From positions 40,276,606 to 40,340,605 of the forward strand of contig CM071573.1 of the NCBI GenBank assembly GCA_036426205.1: a stretch of DNA of 64,000 bases, in the 5' to 3' direction. This DNA is from Ascaphus truei (lineage: Eukaryota > Chordata > Amphibia > Anura > Ascaphidae). The translations under genes were made by a program, and so were the position numbers. The notes beneath the pieces are model-generated. The model had not been told where the DNA came from and did not search any database. It saw only the letters and a program-made list of their open reading frames with translations. Positions 60,251-64,000 of this stretch are shown here, in pieces (the stretch's first letter is position 1; each line of letters starts with the position of its first letter).

Positions 60251-60690
60251 GTAAGGTCCCGCGCTGCCTCTCTAACACCTTGATAAAGGCATTTTTGCCT
60301 GAAACTAGTTGGTGGACCCCTGCTGCGGCCTAGGGGGGACCCTTTTGTCCACTTTTGATGTAATAAATCTATTTTTTGTTGCTAAAAACCGTGAGCCTCC
60401 TTCTGTTACTTTGGGCAGTGCACTGACTTATTTTCCTACTTGTTCCTGCCATCACCTGGGAGATTGCACGCATATGAACATTCTGAGATTGGATTCTCCA
60501 GGAGAAACTGAGTGAGTTCACTTTGTGGGTCGCTGTACCCCTTTTTTCTCTGATATATGGGACGTTGGTCTGTACTATTTACTTATGGTGCCGCTGGCAT
60601 TAGGTACTAGTCTCCTAACCCTATTAGGTCTTCGTTATGCTATATGCTTACATTGAAGGAGTTTATCCTAAACCTCAGTTTATTATGCCT
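60251..60690. other. Unclassified repeat with a hammerhead-like motif
   Basis: Contains ccttgataaaggcattt followed by gcctgaaac at about 60281-60311, similar in plan to the motif in the Penelope-like element at 636-676, then AATAAA near 60362. No protein is recognised. Confidence 0.35.
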
Positions 60691-60699
60691 AACAGGACT

Positions 60700-61420
60700 T
60701 GTTTTTTCTGATGTACTGGCTTTCTACACAACCTCTCTTACCTGGCGCCCTGAACCCGGCCCCGCCTCCTCCTTACGGGCATGCGCACCAGCGCGCTCTC
60801 CAGCCCCAGCTCGACCGGGTCTGCCCCAGGCTTCTTTCCCCTATCAGGGTTAACCCTGGACCGCACCTCCGCTCCTCCCTTTCCCCTGATAGGTCCCTGC
60901 CAACTATTTAGTCTTGCCTCCCCATTCTCTCAGTGCTCTGCATAGCTACTGTACCTTGGTGCTGTCTGCTTCTGCTTGGCTCTCTTGTTGTTTCAGTCCC
61001 TGTTCCTGTCCCTGGATTCTCTGCTGACCTCCCTGGATTTCGACCTTGGCTTTGGACTGTGACCACGCTGCTTTCTGGACTCTCGTATTTGGCTTTTGGA
61101 CACTCTACCACGCTTACTTCTATACCCCTTGGACTCGGCATACGGACCCTCAACGACGCAGCTCTGTCCTCTCCATGACCTAGGCTTACGGACACTCTAC
61201 CCCGCTCCCTTCTCTACTCCTGGACCATTGGCTTACGGACACTACCCTTCTACGCCGGATTGGGCAAGTACCGAACTACTTCTATTTTTGTTCCCTGGAC
61301 AAGCTACACTACTACCACACTCCGGCCGCGCCCCCATTTACTGTTAGGTGTGTGGTATTTGTCCGTTCCACCTCAGTCCCGGGGTCTCGTCTGGTTTGTG
61401 GGCAGGCCGAGCGTTACATT
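60700..61420 (+). mobile_element. 5' LTR/leader region of the Gypsy element (limits approximate)
   Basis: A C/T-rich, promoter-like stretch directly before the gag start, with repeated ttggctttggact/ttacggacactctac segments. The LTR ends and the primer-binding site could not be fixed because the 3' LTR lies outside the window. Confidence 0.4.
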
Positions 61421-62301
61421 ATGCAGAGCCCATCAGACCCAGACCCCCCTGAGGTGGAAGACACCCTGACCACTATCTCCAAACATTTCACCTTTCTGGA
61501 CAATCAGGTTACCGCCCTTAACCAACAGGTTGCCACTTCAACCTCTCAAATGCCCCAGGTTAACGCCTCCAGTTCCTCTATCCCTCCCACTGTTTCCCGA
61601 GAAGGAGCAGGCACTTCAGAGTTGCGGATCCCTACGCCTAGTAAATACGCTGGAGACCCGCTTGCATGCCGTGGGTTTTTAAACCAGTGCGAGATACAAT
61701 TCGAATTGTCACCTTCTCTCTTCCCCATGGACCGAACCAAGGTAGCGAACATCTTCTCCCTCCTCACCGGGGACGCTTTAGCCTGGGCTTCACCAATCTG
61801 GGAGCTAAGACCTGAACTCATTTACAGCTTTCCCAACTTTAAGAGACAGTTTCGTTTAGTTTTTGATACCCCTTGTTCCCCATCTCACAGGGTCGGAAAT
61901 CTGTGGCACGATACGCTCTGGAATTCCGGACAATCGCGGCTGAGACGGATTGGAACGATGGTGCACTCTCCGTGGCCTTCTTGCAAGGGCTTCCGGAGTC
62001 CTTGAAGGACGAACTGGCGGCTCCCGAGAGGCCATCTTCTTTGGAGGCCCTGATCGCTTTATGCATCAGGGTGGATCAACAACTTCTGGAAAGGCGGGCC
62101 GAACGTCAACGTCCCCGTGCTGCTGTCTTTATGCCTTCTGTCTCCAGGTATCCTGCCACTGCCTTACTGGCATTGGATGCTCCGGAACCCATGCAACTGG
62201 GCAGCCATCAGCTTTCGTCTACAGAACGACTTCGTCAGAGAAATGAGGGCCTGTGCTTTATTGCGGATCTCCTGGACACATCTTGCCGCGATGTCCCTTG
62301 A
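61421..62301 (+). pseudogene. Ty3/Gypsy gag, frameshifted
   Basis: The frame starts MQSPSDPDPPEVEDTLTTIS, with a helical N-terminus, then the capsid-like segment (KYAGDPLACRGFLNQCEIQF; FSLLTGDALAWASP). It shifts frame near 61890 and continues ARYALEFRTIAAETDWND and EPMQLGSHQL. The zinc-knuckle region at about 62250-62300 is broken by a further frameshift. Gag forms the particle shell of the retrotransposon. Confidence 0.85.
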
Positions 62302-62323
62302 GGCCGGAAAACGCTAGCACCCA

Positions 62324-62800
62324 GTGAGGTATGAGGGGATTTCACTGGGTACTATCTCTTCCTTCCCCTCTCCCACACATGAGTTTCCCAAGCGCATCTT
62401 ACTCCCTGTCCTCCTTAAGTACGTCAGTCTCCAAATCCCTGCCCTGGCCTTCCTCGATTCTGGATCTGGAGTGAATTTCATAAACCATGCTTTTGCCATT
62501 CAGAACAAAATCCCTCTCCAGGAGAAAGCCATTCCGGTCGGGTTGGAGGCTATCGATGGCCGACCTTTTCAGCCAGCCTTTATTTCCTTGGAGACATTTC
62601 CCATTGAACTTTCTATGAAGGACGGACACTTGGAATTCATTACCTTTGATGTCATCCATTCCCCTTCCATCCAACTCATTCTGGGCCTACCATGGTTACA
62701 ACTCCACAACCCCATTATCGATTGGATTGCTAAATCCCCCATCCGTTGGAGATCTCTCCATGTGGAGTTGCTCCCTCCTTCCCCCACGATACTTCAGTAA
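62324..62800 (+). pseudogene. Ty3/Gypsy aspartic protease
   Basis: 158 codons with the active-site segment ALAFLDSGSGVNFI near residue 48 and the family marker LILGLPWLQLHNP near residue 118. DSG is the usual DTG/DSG catalytic motif. The frame differs from both gag frames. Confidence 0.85.
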
Positions 62801-62809
62801 TTCCAAATC

Positions 62810-63543
62810 CGAGAAGCTTCCCCCCCATCGCCCTTTTAACTGCCCGATTGACTTGATTCCGGGAGCCCCTTTTCCTAAAGCCAGGTTGTATCCCCTATCT
62901 TTGCCCGAGACGGAGGCCATGGCAGAGTATCTCATGGAGAACCTTCAGAAAGGCTTTATCCGGAATTCCACCTCCCCCACCGGAGCAGGATTTTTTTTTT
63001 GTGAAAAAAAAAAGATGGGACGTTTCGTCTGTGCATCGATTTCTGCGGGCTAAATAAGATTACCATCAAGAATCGCTACCCATTGCCCCTGATCCCCGAG
63101 CTCTTCGATAGGTTGCAGGGCTCGACTATCTTTTCTACACTTGATTTATGGGGGGCCTATAACCTTATTCGCATCCGAAGTGGCGACGAGTGGAAGACCG
63201 CGTTCAACACGCGCAGTGGATGCTATGAGTACCTAGTGATGCCGTTTGGGTTGTGCAATGCCCCTGCAGTCTTCCAAGACTTTATGAATGAAGTTTTCCG
63301 TGATCTTTTGAACATATTTGTGATTATCTACTTGGATGATATCCTCATCTTTTCCAAGACCCTCGACGAATACATTCTCCATACCAAAATGGTGCCCTCG
63401 CGTCTACGGGCCAACAGGCTCTACGCCAAGATGGAGAAGTGTGTCTTTCATCAATCCTCAACCACTTTCCTAGGATACATTATCTCGGACCAGGGGTTCA
63501 CCATGGATACGGACAAGCTCAAACCCAACAACCCAACTCTTTG
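62810..63543 (+). pseudogene. Ty3/Gypsy reverse transcriptase
   Basis: From LIPGAPFPKARLYPLSLPE (frame of 62646) through a frameshift in an A/T-run region near 62995-63055 into the frame of 63083: [32 protein letters not shown], the catalytic YLDDILIFS (63329) and [11 protein letters not shown]. The YLDD box and the MPFGL motif are typical of Ty3/Gypsy. Confidence 0.92.
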
Positions 63544-64000
63544 AAGGCGATCCAACGTTTCCTTGGCTTCGCAAACTATTATAGGAAATTCATTGCTGGT
63601 TTTTCTACTCTGGTAGCACCCATTACTGCCCTTACCAAAAAAGGGGCCGATCCTTCCTCTTGGTCGTCGGAGGCTAGTCATGCTTTTTAGTCTCTCAAAA
63701 GAACCTTTGTCTCGGCCCCCATTTTACGACACCCTGTCCCCATCCTCCCCTTTATCCTAGAAGGCGACACTTCTGCTGTGGGAGCCGGTGCGGTACTCTC
63801 GCAAAGAACCTCCCCCGAAGATAAACTCCACCGTGCGGGTTTTTTTCCAAGAAATTTTCTCCGGCAGAGAAAAATTACGACATGGGGAATAGGGAGTTGT
63901 TGGCCATCAAGATGGCATTACAAGAATGGAGACATCTTCTAGAAGGAACCAAGGAACGCATCCTGATCCTCACGGCTCACAAAAATCTTTCTTACATTGA
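63544..64000 (+). pseudogene. Ty3/Gypsy connection and RNase H region, cut by window edge
   Basis: Frame shifts bring [20 protein letters not shown] and [11 protein letters not shown] (63540-63690), then, after a stop at about 63688, an RNase H-like segment with [20 protein letters not shown] near 63890. The element continues past the right edge. Confidence 0.8.

Overview
The window reads as nuclear DNA of a vertebrate, most likely an amphibian (probably a frog). Three near-full-length L1-like LINEs of the Tx1 type, many palindromic MITE families and long, repeat-packed introns around one recognisable vertebrate gene point that way. There is no bacterial-style gene packing, no tRNA or rRNA gene that I recognise, and no CRISPR array. 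The organism is an inference; the element families and the gene are read directly.

The only host gene is on the minus strand: a pancreatic triacylglycerol lipase family gene (PNLIP/PNLIPRP type). Nine coding exons can be traced from 20529 down to 3205, all with GT/AG borders and matching phases, covering the signal peptide and nearly all of the catalytic domain, including the Ser, Asp and His of the triad. The C-terminal PLAT domain is not seen and would lie to the left of the window. The ninth exon carries a one-base frameshift and a stop, so this copy may be a pseudogene or contain a base error. A second 5' end of the same gene lies upstream (exon 1 at 59385-59433, exon 2 at 48445-48599). 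The flanks of the two copies align (about 18.9-22.06 kb with 48.35-60.25 kb), so empty insertion sites in one copy date insertions in the other. No exon 3 of the upstream copy was found.

Most of the rest is mobile DNA. Three Tx1-like LINEs, all on the minus strand and all with target-site duplications, occupy 7.6-14.5, 29.2-36.9 and 48.8-55.6 kb. Each has ORF1, a 1.5-1.75 kb inter-ORF region with a CpG-rich, YY1-like motif cluster, a further open frame that overlaps the start codon of ORF2 by 8 nt, and ORF2 (endonuclease plus reverse transcriptase). All are decayed. A Ty3/Gypsy element starts near 60.7 kb on the plus strand and runs off the right edge. There are also LTR-like insertions (25.9-27.8, 33.2-33.9, 58.1-59.3 kb), hAT-type and Harbinger-like MITEs, a Penelope-like fold-back element, a telomere-like fold-back element and several minisatellites.

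The stretch from about 38.75 to 46.99 kb is a noisy, indel-riddled second version of 47.02-55.01 kb. It has the mark of an uncorrected long read used as gap fill, so it is probably an assembly artefact rather than a true duplication. Any gene or repeat count from that stretch should be discounted.
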